Shown piece by piece: positions 52,041 through 60,656 of a stretch of 64,000 nucleotides of DNA (position 1 is the stretch's first letter; each line of letters starts with the position of its first letter). Origin of the DNA: Alkalicoccus saliphilus (lineage in GTDB: Bacteria; Bacillota; Bacilli; Bacillales; Salisediminibacteriaceae); assembly GCF_003044065.1 (NCBI RefSeq), contig NZ_PZJJ01000016.1, positions 1-64,000 on the forward strand, read 5' to 3'. The position numbers and the translations under genes were made by a program. The notes under the pieces are model-generated. The model was not told where the DNA came from, searched no databases, and saw only the letters and a list, made by a program, of their open reading frames with translations.

Positions 52041-53641
52041 ATGAAAAAAACTCTCTGCTTGTCTGCTCTTGTATTTTTCACAGTAGCTGCCTGCTCTTCC
52101 GAATCCGGTTCCGAAACACCGGAAAGCAATGAAACAACAAATTCTGCATCCCCCGAAGAAAACAATAACGAAGAAATAGAAGATGAGGAGGAAGAGGAAA
52201 CGTGGGAAGCCATTACTTCCTACGAGCAGAACCTGGATAACGTTCATTACGAAACGGAAAACAGCAGTACCATTCCCTCTCTGTTTCCGGAGGACTATAC
52301 ATATGCTGAAGGGGTGCTGACGTTCCGTGGAAATAACCTGCGCGACTCCCCTTCTTTCGGCTCTGCGCAGGTCGAAGAAGAAAAGCTTGAAGTCATATGG
52401 GAAAAAGAGACCGGCCGCAGTGAAGACTGGGGAGGCGGTGCCGGATGGACCGGACAGCCCGTCATTGTAAACTGGGACGACAGCATAAGAGAAAATATGG
52501 ATCTGCATGAAGAAAAAATTCTGAGGAGCTTGTAGAAGTTATTCAAGGTTCCCTGGATGGAAATGTGTATTTTCTCGACCTGGAAGACGGCAGTGAAACG
52601 AGGGACCCAATTGAGATAGGAAATCCAATCAAAGGAAGTGTCTCCCTCGATGCTTCCGGAAGCCCTATTCTTTATGTCGGCGACGGCGTACCCGAAGGAG
52701 AACCGTTCGGCTTCCGGCTTTTTGACTTATACACGAACGAAAAACTTCACTTCCAGACCGGCCGTGACGATTACGCCTACCGGGAGTGGGCGGCCTTTGA
52801 CAGTTCGGCTCTATTCAACAGAGAAGATGACGTACTTCTTACAGGCGGAGAAAACGGTCTTCTTTACAACGTTGAAATGAACACAGAACATGATGCGGAA
52901 GACGGCACAGTTTCTGTAGATCCGGAAGTGAAAACGAGCCGCTATGAAGCAGATGATCACGAGTATCAAGGAATTGAAAGTTCTCTCGCAGCCTACAAAA
53001 ATCTTACTTATTTTGCTGACAACAGCGGTACGATCACTGCCTACGACACGGAATTGAATGAACCTGTGTGGATGCTTCCTCCACTGGACGATACAGATGC
53101 CACTATCGTTCTCGAAATAGAAGAAGGCCACCCCTACCTCTACACCGGCTCTGAAGTTGATAATGTAGAAGAAGACGGAACTTCCTATTTAAGAAAAATA
53201 GACGGCCTGACCGGCGAGGAAATATGGCGTGAGGGATACGACGCCTATTATTACCCAGGAGTAGTCGGCGGCGTCCTCGCTACACCTGTCGTCGGAAAAG
53301 ATGATATTGACGACTTGATTATTTTTACGATCGCCCGCACGACTGACGTTTATGCCGGAACGATGGTAGCTCTCGACAAAGAAACTGGTGAAGAAGTCTG
53401 GACATGGGAAATGGAAGACTACGGCTGGAGTTCTCCGGCTCCTGTCTACCAGGAAGACGGACCTACCTATCTGATTCAAGGTGACTGGCAGGGAAATCTT
53501 CACCTGCTTGAGGCAGCTACCGGTGAAAAGAAAGACGAGCTGTTCCTCGGGGCAAATATCGAAGCCTCTCCGGCTGTTTACGACGATACGATCGTTCTCG
53601 GCACGCGTGCCGATACTATTTTCGGCATCAAAATAAAATAG
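52041..53641 (+). pseudogene. PQQ-like beta-propeller lipoprotein, frameshifted
   Basis: The first part (52041-52535) has a lipobox (VAACS), an Asn/Glu-rich linker and the start of a propeller (GVLTFRGNNLRDSP). A stop follows a frameshift in an A6 run near 52512-52517. The second frame, from about 52518, continues NSEELVEVIQGSLDGNVYFL through repeated PQQ-blade motifs (DKETGEEVWTWEM, GNLHLLEAATGEK) to 53641. One extra A would restore about 533 residues. It may be a true pseudogene or an assembly error. Likely an outer-surface propeller protein; ligand unknown. Confidence 0.8.
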
Positions 53642-53706
53642 ACAATCCGGGTTCACGCTTCTGATAAACTATTTTAACTCTGTGCCTGGTTTCTGAGGCG
53701 CTGGCC

Positions 53707-53881
53707 TTTAATCATTATAATAGATAGTATTAACTTTAACGGGGACGGTTTAATCATTATAGACCGGTTATTTGTCAATAAGATCGTTTTTAATCATTAC
53801 CGGCTGTTTTTAATCAATATTTACTGATCGCCGGGAGGAATTAATCATTACAGACCTGCCGTTAATCATCAGACTGCACGC
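53707..53881 (+). repeat. Degenerate 21-bp array, TTTAATCATTA type, copy 1
   Basis: TAATCA cores start at 53709, 53751, 53791, 53811, 53842 and 53863 (gaps 42, 40, 20, 31, 21), with variant units TTAACT and TTGTCA filling the 42- and 40-bp gaps. Flanking each core is a consensus TTTAATCATTAYAGnCCGG. Located between a gene end and a terminator, with no gene inside. Homologous to 59401-59556 in inverse orientation. Confidence 0.75.
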
Positions 53882-53886
53882 ATCAC

Positions 53887-53937
53887 AAATTAAAGAGGAG
53901 CTGTCCTATTTGTTCAGGACAGCTCCTCTTTAATTTG
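53887..53937. terminator. Bidirectional terminator
   Basis: Perfect 21-bp stem starting AAATTAAAGAGGAGCTGTCC with an 8-9 nt loop, between the convergent propeller lipoprotein and acyl-CoA-dehydrogenase-like genes. Confidence 0.9.
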
Positions 53938-54981
53938 TTATTGAAACATTTTTTCCAGATGCTTTACGGTCGGTGTCAGATTCATGAAGAAATATGCTTC
54001 CCGCAGGCGCCGGCCGTCCGCACTCGTCTGCAGATAAGCCGAGCCTCCGGCATGCATCATCGCTGCGTGCACGGCGTCCATCGTTAAATAGACGGTATCT
54101 TTCCGGACCGATAGGATCCCTTTCCAGGACACCCCGGTTTCCAGCAGATCTCTGAACTGTTCCTGAACCGCATCGAAACGGACTTGAAGATCCTCTGCCT
54201 GTACCGGAAGATACTGATTGGCACCGCTCTGCTTGTTCACACACTTCTCTACCGAACGGATAGCAGCCTCTATTACTCCAAGACCAACAGGCACCTGATA
54301 CGTCACGAAATACGGCCGGATTTTCTGCACGAACGTATCCGCGTCTTCTGCAAGCACCTGGCTGTCAGGGATAAATACTCCGTCGAAGCGGCAGGCAAAC
54401 GTGGCACTGCCGTTCAGCCCAAGGTAGGATACTTTTTCTTTCAGCTGCAGATTTTCGTCACTGCATGGGACAAAAACCATAATGCGCCGGCCATTTTCTG
54501 AAGCAACGGCTCCAAACCAGTGCCCCTCCCCCAGGTTGGACACCGCAGGAAGAGCACCATTCAGCTTGTAGCCGCCGTTTACACGCTCGGCTTTCAAGTG
54601 CAGCTTTTCAAGGTCTGCATAAAACTTCATCGGGTTGGAAAGCCCTGTGGCACCGAGGATTTCTCCATTTTCCAAAGCCGGAAGAAAACGTTCCTTCAAT
54701 TCCTCGTTTTCAGTATGACGCACGTAAGTCAATGCCGCCATATGGCACCAGAGATTGAAACCAGTCGTCATACAGTAGGAGGACACCTGCTGCACTACTT
54801 TCACTTCCTGCACAGCTGCTTCCGCTACTGTCTTATCTTCTGAGGATAAAAAACCATTTCTGCCTAGCTGCAGCAGAAAATCCCGCGGGTAATATGCTTT
54901 TTCATCTATTGCCCGGACGAGCGGCTTCAGTTCCTGCTGAAGCAGGGTATCCAGTTGTACATCATGATTGATTGCAGGCAC
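53938..54981 (-). CDS. Acyl-CoA dehydrogenase-fold flavoprotein
   Basis: 347 residues. The order is an N-terminal helical domain, a middle beta domain (GATGLSNPMKFY, then KLNGALPAVSNLG and FVPCSDENL) and a C-terminal helical domain. The usual catalytic Glu cannot be located and the protein is shorter than typical dehydrogenases (about 380). Its neighbours form a sulfonate-type importer locus. This is compatible with a DszC/SfnB-like flavin monooxygenase, but the reaction is inferred only. Close to the DUF4242 gene on the same strand. Confidence 0.7.
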   Translation of the reverse strand: MPAINHDVQLDTLLQQELKPLVRAIDEKAYYPRDFLLQLGRNGFLSSEDKTVAEAAVQEVKVVQQVSSYCMTTGFNLWCHMAALTYVRHTENEELKERFLPALENGEILGATGLSNPMKFYADLEKLHLKAERVNGGYKLNGALPAVSNLGEGHWFGAVASENGRRIMVFVPCSDENLQLKEKVSYLGLNGSATFACRFDGVFIPDSQVLAEDADTFVQKIRPYFVTYQVPVGLGVIEAAIRSVEKCVNKQSGANQYLPVQAEDLQVRFDAVQEQFRDLLETGVSWKGILSVRKDTVYLTMDAVHAAMMHAGGSAYLQTSADGRRLREAYFFMNLTPTVKHLEKMFQ

Positions 54982-55008
54982 GGCAGGGTCCTCCTTATTA
55001 TTGAGCTT

Positions 55009-55533
55009 TTATTTTTTGTCGGAAAGCTGCGTAATACTGTCGATCGGGGCTTTTACTGCTTCTCTTGCACGGACAACAGATTCATCATCCGGAGCATCAT
55101 AGAAGCAGAGACATTTTGTCATATCTTCGCAGACGTACGTACGGGAAAAAGATACTTCCGGTACTTCCGCATAGTGAACGGAATTTTTCTTTTTTCTCTC
55201 GAGATACTGATCCATTGTCAGGTTATCTGGAAGGTTCCACTCGACAAGGTAGTTGATTTTTTCTTTTTGCTGCTTTGCTTCCTCCAGGTCCTGTCCTACG
55301 ATGCGTACTTCTTTGGAGAGGTCCACTGGAAGCTCTTCTTTTTCCAGCTGCTGTTTCAGGCTGCTTTCATCGTCTGCCTCAAAAATAAAAAAAGCACGGC
55401 CGAAGTCGGAAGCTACCTGTACTTCAATCAGTTCTTCCTGAAGATTTTCTTCAAGTTTCTCCACCTTTTGTTCAAATGCCTCTGTATTTTTCAAGCTTTC
55501 ATTCAGTGATGATTCAATTAAATATAAACCCAT
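55009..55533 (-). CDS. DUF4242-domain protein
   Basis: 174 residues. The C-terminal half (about 95-170: YLVEWNLPDNLTMDQYLERK, RTYVCEDMTKCLCFYDAPDD) matches the ferredoxin-like DUF4242 pattern. The N-terminal half (YLIESSLNES...) looks like a second, diverged copy. Some DUF4242 proteins bind nickel; not shown here. ATG preceded by GGGAGG. Divergent from hxlR and upstream of the flavoprotein gene (27-bp gap). Confidence 0.75.
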   Translation of the reverse strand: MGLYLIESSLNESLKNTEAFEQKVEKLEENLQEELIEVQVASDFGRAFFIFEADDESSLKQQLEKEELPVDLSKEVRIVGQDLEEAKQQKEKINYLVEWNLPDNLTMDQYLERKKKNSVHYAEVPEVSFSRTYVCEDMTKCLCFYDAPDDESVVRAREAVKAPIDSITQLSDKK

Positions 55534-55556
55534 GTGTAATTCCTCCCTGTTTGTAT

Positions 55557-55582
55557 TAATCCTATCAACTTAATAAGGATTA
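55557..55582. promoter_or_regulatory. Candidate HxlR operator
   Basis: Inverted repeat TAATCC-N14-GGATTA directly upstream of the DUF4242 gene in the divergent region. Positioned to control that gene. Confidence 0.5.
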
Positions 55583-55619
55583 TTCTACCGCACGAAGTTA
55601 AAAAAAACAACCCACTAGC

Positions 55620-55647
55620 TTGAGAAAGTTTTTTTCTCCGGTATAAT
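55620..55647 (+). promoter_or_regulatory. Sigma-A promoter of hxlR
   Basis: TTGAGA (55620-55625), 16 bp, TATAAT (55642-55647). Confidence 0.7.
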
Positions 55648-55728
55648 AGGGTTTAATTCAATATGTATTGGTTTAGAAAGAAACTGAGCAAATGAAAAAT
55701 AATCCCGACTATTTAAGGTGGTTTTATC

Positions 55729-56175
55729 ATGAAACAACGTTATCCAATGGAATGTAATATTGCCCAGACCCTGAACCTCGTTGGTGACCGGTGGACGATG
55801 CTCGTGCTTCACGAAGTGCTGATCGGCAGACATACGTTTAACGAAATGAAAAAACAGCTTTCCGGTATCTCCGCCAATATTCTTTCTGAACGGCTGAAGC
55901 ATCTTGAAACACTCGGGCTCGTTGAAAGCAAGCTTTACACAGAGCACCCTCCCCGTTTCAGTTACCGCCCTACAGAAGCCGGCAGTGCTTTCTCTACCGT
56001 TTTTGACGCACTTCTTTTATGGGGCAGGGACCACCTTGACCCTTGCTACAAGAAGCTTATTCATACAGAATGCCGGACAGAAGTGGAAATGAGCTATTAC
56101 TGTTCCTGCTGCAGCCGCCGCGTAGACCGTGAAGAGCTTGAGCCGGCTGTACTGGAAAAAGAAGAAGCCCGCTGA
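55729..56175 (+). CDS. HxlR-family winged-helix regulator
   Basis: 148 residues. Starts with the family signature CNIAQTLNLVGDRWTMLVLHE and recognition region MKKQLSGISANILSERLKHLE. Beyond the usual ~115-residue domain is a tail with Cys-rich YYCSCCSRRVDREE, which could bind metal or sense redox. Divergent from DUF4242 and the flavoprotein gene, its likely targets. Confidence 0.9.
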   Translation: MKQRYPMECNIAQTLNLVGDRWTMLVLHEVLIGRHTFNEMKKQLSGISANILSERLKHLETLGLVESKLYTEHPPRFSYRPTEAGSAFSTVFDALLLWGRDHLDPCYKKLIHTECRTEVEMSYYCSCCSRRVDREELEPAVLEKEEAR

Positions 56176-56196
56176 CAGGCGGACTTCTTCTTAATT
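56161..56196 (+). terminator. Terminator overlapping the hxlR end
   Basis: Stem GAAGAAGCCCGC / GGCGGACTTCTTC then TTAATTT; the stop codon lies in the loop. Confidence 0.7.
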
Positions 56197-56218
56197 TGTT
56201 AGCTATGTTAAAGTTCGC

Positions 56219-56500
56219 TGTTGATGGCTGGAGAAAAACTTCACTTCCAACCGGCCTGCCGTGGAGGAGATTTTCAGCTTCCTCGCGCTTACGCCCTGCG
56301 GGATCTTCCAATCTCCTTCTTCCACAGGCGTCCGCCGGTTTCCACTCCGTTTTTTTCAAAGAAAAAGAAAAGATCTGCTTTTCATGAACGTTGTTCTTTA
56401 TTCCACCACACCGAGCCCCATGCGATTTTTCGAGACACCTGCGGAAGGGCGCAGATCCTCCCGGACGGCAGGTGTCCAGAGGTGCAGGCAACCTTAAATA
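56219..56500 (+). repeat. Dispersed intergenic repeat, diverged copy C
   Basis: The core GGGATCTTCC.A.CTCCTT.TTCC.CAGGCGTC.GCCGG (56300-56341) aligns with copies A and B. Flanking similarity is weaker. ORFs within are not conserved. Confidence 0.5.
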
Positions 56501-56653
56501 ATTACAAGGAGCTTTAACAGGGCCAATTTGTTAAACAGAAACCCTATGATCGCGATAGAAGCCGGTCGAGTTGAAAATTAATTTTTCAGTGACGGTCTCC
56601 GGACTTTATTTCGACGCATTATTTATTGAACTATTGGTTGAAACAATTTATAC
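56501..56653. other. Gene-free stretch before ssuC terminator
   Basis: No gene, repeat or hairpin recognised. Confidence 0.4.
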
Positions 56654-56703
56654 AAAAAAAAGCTGCCTTTGTCGATTTTATTCGACAGAGGCAGCTTTTT
56701 TAA
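56654..56703 (-). terminator. Terminator of the SsuBAC-type operon
   Basis: Minus-strand stem AAAGCTGCCTCTGTCGA / TCGACAAAGGCAGCTTTTTTT, one mismatch. Confidence 0.85.
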
Positions 56704-56717
56704 AGGAAAATATGCTG

Positions 56718-57479
56718 TCAGCCTTCTGCTCCCCACTGACGCCCGATCCAGCGTTCGAAAACGCCGATCGATTTGTCGAGAAGCAGCCCAAGTACACCGA
56801 TAAAGAAAATACCTGCGAGCACGAGATCCAGATCAAGCGCGTTTCTCGCATCGACGATCAAATAGCCGAGGCCGGACTGGGCTCCGATCATTTCCCCTGC
56901 AACGAGGAAAATCCAGGCAGTCCCCACCGCAATGTGCAGCCCGTTGGCGATATAAGGGAACGACGCCGGAAAGATAATTTTCCATAGCAGCGACGTCCGG
57001 CTCAGCTCCATGTTTTCTGCCAGTTTCAAATACGTTGGATCAATTTTTTTCACTGCTGATACGGTAGAAAGCAGCACTGGAAAGAAAGCGGCAATAAAAA
57101 TAATGACAATGGCAGGCATATTGCCTATCCCGAACCAGAGCACGATAAATGGCGACCAGGCGACAGGTGCAACCGGCCGGAGAACCTGTACGACAGGGTC
57201 GACTATTCTCCAGATGTGGGTCGTTCTCGCGAGAAGAAGTCCGAGCAGAACGGCTGCTACGACCGCTGTTAAATACCCGGTAAAAAATCGGAAAAGGCTG
57301 ATTTGCACGTGGGTGAACAGCGTGCCGTCCTGAATAATGGAGACGATTCCCCAGAAAACCATAAGCGGAGACGGCAGCAGCGCTTCCGGATAGTCACCGA
57401 TCCAGATGATCGACTGCCAGATAATAATTACGATTATAAATGCGGTAAAAGCATATAATATGGATTGACCAAGCTTCAT
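56718..57479 (-). CDS. SsuC/TauC-type ABC permease
   Basis: 253 residues, six TM helices. EAA loop KLAENMELSRTSLLWKIIFP and GTAWIFLVAGEMIGAQSGLG place it in the nitrate/sulfonate/taurine importer family. Its start lies 3 nt after the stop of the binding-protein gene. Substrate: sulfonates most likely by family; thiamine precursors or others cannot be excluded. Confidence 0.88.
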   Translation of the reverse strand: MKLGQSILYAFTAFIIVIIIWQSIIWIGDYPEALLPSPLMVFWGIVSIIQDGTLFTHVQISLFRFFTGYLTAVVAAVLLGLLLARTTHIWRIVDPVVQVLRPVAPVAWSPFIVLWFGIGNMPAIVIIFIAAFFPVLLSTVSAVKKIDPTYLKLAENMELSRTSLLWKIIFPASFPYIANGLHIAVGTAWIFLVAGEMIGAQSGLGYLIVDARNALDLDLVLAGIFFIGVLGLLLDKSIGVFERWIGRQWGAEG

Positions 57480-57482
57480 AAA

Positions 57483-58439
57483 TTACCCTCTTTCCTCCAG
57501 GTATCGGCGGTTTACAAATTCTTCGTAGGAAGGCGGTTCATCTACCAGGTCCATGTCCACGAGTTTCTCCCGAAGATATTCATACTCATCTTCTCTGATA
57601 TCCAGATCATCGTAGGAAATCCATTCCAGAGAAAGTTCCAGCGCCCCTTCTTCCACGGGCAGATAATCTGCATGCGTACGGAGAGATTCTTCCGATCCGT
57701 CCCCTGCCTCCTCACTTGCTGCAAGATACCCTTCCATAAACTGATCCGCTGTTTCCGGGGAGTCTTCCATGAAGTCCTCCCGCAGTACGAGAGCGCAGCA
57801 AAGGCAGTTGTCCGGGCAGAATTCGCTGGACTGGTACATTACTTCTCCTATCTCGTTCGTTACTCCAAGCGCTCCAAAAGGTTCTGCCACAATATAGCTG
57901 GAAACGCGGCCTTCGGAAAGTGCTGCCGGCATCTCCGGCGGCGGCATCTCCACAACATTTACGTCTTCATATTCAAGGCCGGACCGGCTCAGCATTTCAT
58001 CGAGAAGCAGGTTGTGGGCAGATAATGTATGTGGAATAGCTACCGTTTCACCGACGAGATCTTCCGGACTGTCCACTTCCGGATCGACGATGATTGGATT
58101 TCCTTCCCGGTGTCCGAGAGCCATCGCCTGTATGTCGATACCCCGTTCACGTGCTTTCATGGCAAGCTCAAACAGGACCGAGGCCCCGTCAATTCTACCA
58201 GTGTTAAGCGCATCCATCAGCTCGATCCAGCTGCTGAACTGAATGAGTTCCACACGGACTCCGTCCATGTATTCCTCCTGGTTATCGTCAAGAAAATACA
58301 GCGGTGCGGCATGGGTGATAGGGAGGTGTCCGAGCCGGATTACTTCTTCTTCCTCTTCTGTACTTTCCGGGCTTCCACAGGCCTGAAGCAGAATAGAGGA
58401 AAGAACTCCGCAGCTGATCAGTTTTTTTGCTTTAATCAT
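57483..58439 (-). CDS. SsuA-like substrate-binding lipoprotein
   Basis: 318 residues. Lipobox LLQACGS, then an NMT1/SsuA-like domain: IRLGHLPITHAAPLYFL, GRIDGASVLFELAMKARERG and AVIP-type segments. CPDNCLCCALVLRE carries four closely placed cysteines, seen in a subset of this family, perhaps for a metal-bound or disulfide-stabilised site. Middle gene of the importer operon. Confidence 0.82.
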   Translation of the reverse strand: MIKAKKLISCGVLSSILLQACGSPESTEEEEEVIRLGHLPITHAAPLYFLDDNQEEYMDGVRVELIQFSSWIELMDALNTGRIDGASVLFELAMKARERGIDIQAMALGHREGNPIIVDPEVDSPEDLVGETVAIPHTLSAHNLLLDEMLSRSGLEYEDVNVVEMPPPEMPAALSEGRVSSYIVAEPFGALGVTNEIGEVMYQSSEFCPDNCLCCALVLREDFMEDSPETADQFMEGYLAASEEAGDGSEESLRTHADYLPVEEGALELSLEWISYDDLDIREDEYEYLREKLVDMDLVDEPPSYEEFVNRRYLEERG

Positions 58440-58455
58440 AGTTTTTCCTCCAGCT

Positions 58456-59238
58456 CTAAATGTTGTACTCCAGCTGCTCTTCCCTGCGGCTGAAGTCGAA
58501 TTCGTCGAGAATCATTTTCCTGTAATACTGAAAATCCCGGTGGCTTCTGTCCCGTGGCCGGGGCAGATTAACCTCAATCGTGCGCCGGATTCTTCCTGGA
58601 GAGGCATCCATCACAAACACCCTGTCCGACAAATAAACAGCTTCGTCAATATCATGCGTAACGAGCACGATGTTTGTTTTTTCCTGTTCCTGTATTTTCA
58701 GCAGTTCATCCTGAAGGTAATAGCGTGTAAATGTATCGAGAGCAGCAAAAGGTTCGTCCATTAAAATCATTTCCGGACGAATGGCGAGTGCTCTGGCAAT
58801 AGCTACCCGCTGCTGCATGCCCCCGGAAAGGCTTGAAGGAAACTTATGCAGGCTGTCCTTCAGCCCTACGAGTTCGAGGTATCTCTCGGCACGCTCCCGC
58901 TGCTCCTCTTTGGAAAGCCCTTCCGGCTCCAGACCGAGTTCTACATTTTTCAGTACAGAACGCCACGGCAGAAGCGCATAGTGCTGAAACAGCATGATAG
59001 CCCGGCGGGATGGCGAAGTGACTTCCTCCTCCCCGAAGTAAACCGTGCCTTCCGTCGGTGGATGGAATCCTCCGATCACATTCAGCAGCGTACTTTTTCC
59101 ACATCCACTTTTTCCGAGGATGGAAACAGTTTCCCCCTGTTCTATAGAAAGGCTGATGTCTTTCAGCACTTCTGTTTTCTGTCCATTCGATTGAAACGCT
59201 TTGTGCACGCGATGCAGGGAAACAAGTTCTCCGCTCAT
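58456..59238 (-). CDS. SsuB/TauB-type ABC ATPase
   Basis: 260 residues. Walker A GKSGCGKST, Q-loop LFQHYALLPWRSV, signature LSGGMQQR, Walker B MILMDEPFAALD, switch VTHDIDEAV. The LPRPRDRS segment is typical of nitrate/sulfonate/taurine ATPases. First gene of the operon; upstream lies array copy 2. Confidence 0.9.
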   Translation of the reverse strand: MSGELVSLHRVHKAFQSNGQKTEVLKDISLSIEQGETVSILGKSGCGKSTLLNVIGGFHPPTEGTVYFGEEEVTSPSRRAIMLFQHYALLPWRSVLKNVELGLEPEGLSKEEQRERAERYLELVGLKDSLHKFPSSLSGGMQQRVAIARALAIRPEMILMDEPFAALDTFTRYYLQDELLKIQEQEKTNIVLVTHDIDEAVYLSDRVFVMDASPGRIRRTIEVNLPRPRDRSHRDFQYYRKMILDEFDFSRREEQLEYNI

Positions 59239-59400
59239 TTGCCATGCCCCCTTTATTTTTATAAAACTTACCTGTTTACTATGTTTTAGATTATATTAAT
59301 ATACTTAGTTGAGAAAAACAACCTCCTACCGGCAATAGATGAGATTTTATTTGTACAAAATATTTTTTTCGGGTGGAAGAGGAGACCTCCAGATGATCAA

Positions 59401-59556
59401 AGGTGAGTCTGTACTGATTAATTCTTCCCGGAAAGCAGCTTTTACTGATTAAAAACAGCCGGCACCTGATTAATGATCCCTTAAATGACAAATCACCCGG
59501 CTATAATGATTAAACACCTCCGGTTAAAGTTTAATTTTCCTCTGATCGTGATTAAA
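59401..59556 (-). repeat. Degenerate 21-bp array, TTTAATCATTA type, copy 2 (inverted)
   Basis: TGATTA cores (reverse complement of TAATCA) start at 59415, 59446, 59467, 59507 and 59549. Read on the minus strand the gaps are 42, 40, 21 and 31, matching copy 1. Shared inter-core blocks include TTAACTTTAAC-like, TTTGTCA, GCCGGCTGTTTTTAATCA and AATTAATCA.TACAGAC. The rest of 59239-59400 shows nothing recognisable. Confidence 0.75.
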
Positions 59557-59583
59557 CATCCCGACATGGCCTGCCCGGAAAAA

Positions 59584-59632
59584 CCAAAAAGAGGATGCCC
59601 CACCGCAGACCGGTACCGGGACATCCTCTTCA
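59584..59632 (-). terminator. Terminator of the ThuA/Gfo-Idh sugar operon
   Basis: Minus-strand stem GAAGAGGATGTCCC / GGGGCATCCTCTTTTT, one bulge, just past the last gene. Confidence 0.8.
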
Positions 59633-59670
59633 AGTATTTCCTTTCAGAAGCTTTCCACAAAAAATTTATG

Positions 59671-60639
59671 CTACACCCACCACATCTCGCCGGGCTGTTC
59701 ACGGATCATCACGCTGTTCACATTATTAACTGCACGCTGGAACCCTTCATCGATAGACATAATAGGGTCTTCGTGCTCGATGCTTACGACGTGATCGTAT
59801 CCATAGGTACGGAGGGCGCTGATCATATCGTTCCACTCCTGCATACTGTGACCGCAGCCGACAGAACGGAAAGACCATGCTCTCGTCTGCACTTCGCTGT
59901 AAGGCTGCATATCAATCAGCCCATACATATTGACGTTGTCCTGGTCAATGTATGTATCTTTGGCATGAAAATGATGCAGCGCACCGGCTTTTCCAAGAAT
60001 CTTGATAGCAGCAACCGGGTCAATACCCTGCCACCATAAGTGGCTCGGATCCAGGTTGGCACCGACAGCCGGGGAAGTCGCTTCCCGAAGCTTCAGCATC
60101 GTATGCGGGGAATGCACAAGAAACCCACCATGCAGCTCCAGGCCGATCTTCACATTGTGCGCTTCGGCTTCTTCACCGATCTTTTTCCAGCACGGAATAA
60201 GTTTCTCCTCCCACTGCCATTTCAGAACATCGCTGTATTCATTCGGCCACGGAGCCGTCGGCCAGTTCGGGTATTTCGCTCCTTCGTGGTCTCCCGCCGT
60301 GCCTGAAAATCCGTTGACGACCGGTACATTCATCAATGAGGCAAGACGGATCGTTTTCAAAAGAATGTCATAGGATTCCTGTGCAAATGCCTCATTCGGG
60401 TCAATTGGATTCCCGTGACAGCTGAAGGAACTGATCGTCAGCCCCCGGCTGTGCACCTTTTCAAGATATTCGCTGCGCAGATTTTCATCTTCCAAAAGCG
60501 CGTCGATGTCACAATGGGCGTTGCCCGGATAGCCTCCGGTTCCGATTTCGACGGCTTCCACCCCTGCCTCTTTGACGTAATCGAGCATATCCTCAAAGGA
60601 CTTTTCTGAAAAAAGCACTGTAAATACTCCCGTTTTCAT
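59671..60639 (-). CDS. Sugar phosphate isomerase/epimerase, xylose-isomerase-like TIM barrel
   Basis: 322 residues. AP-endonuclease-2 / IolE-IolH superfamily: AVEIGTGGYPGNAHCD, LELHGGFLVHSP, GANLDPSHLWWQGIDP and HFHAKDTYID supply the metal-binding Glu/His/Asp set. Probably isomerises or epimerises a keto-sugar made by the neighbouring dehydrogenases. ATG with AAGGAGG. Last gene of a five-gene operon. Confidence 0.85.
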   Translation of the reverse strand: MKTGVFTVLFSEKSFEDMLDYVKEAGVEAVEIGTGGYPGNAHCDIDALLEDENLRSEYLEKVHSRGLTISSFSCHGNPIDPNEAFAQESYDILLKTIRLASLMNVPVVNGFSGTAGDHEGAKYPNWPTAPWPNEYSDVLKWQWEEKLIPCWKKIGEEAEAHNVKIGLELHGGFLVHSPHTMLKLREATSPAVGANLDPSHLWWQGIDPVAAIKILGKAGALHHFHAKDTYIDQDNVNMYGLIDMQPYSEVQTRAWSFRSVGCGHSMQEWNDMISALRTYGYDHVVSIEHEDPIMSIDEGFQRAVNNVNSVMIREQPGEMWWV

Positions 60640-60656
60640 GTGTTTTCCTCCTTTAA

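Noticed and set aside
56057-56491. Minus-strand ORF of 144 codons
   Set aside because: Antisense to the hxlR end and repeat copy C; no family resemblance.
53700-59560. Composite transposon bounded by the inverted arrays
   Set aside because: No transposase, no terminal target-site duplication seen, and the arrays are too diverged to act as active ends; kept only as a hypothesis in the findings.
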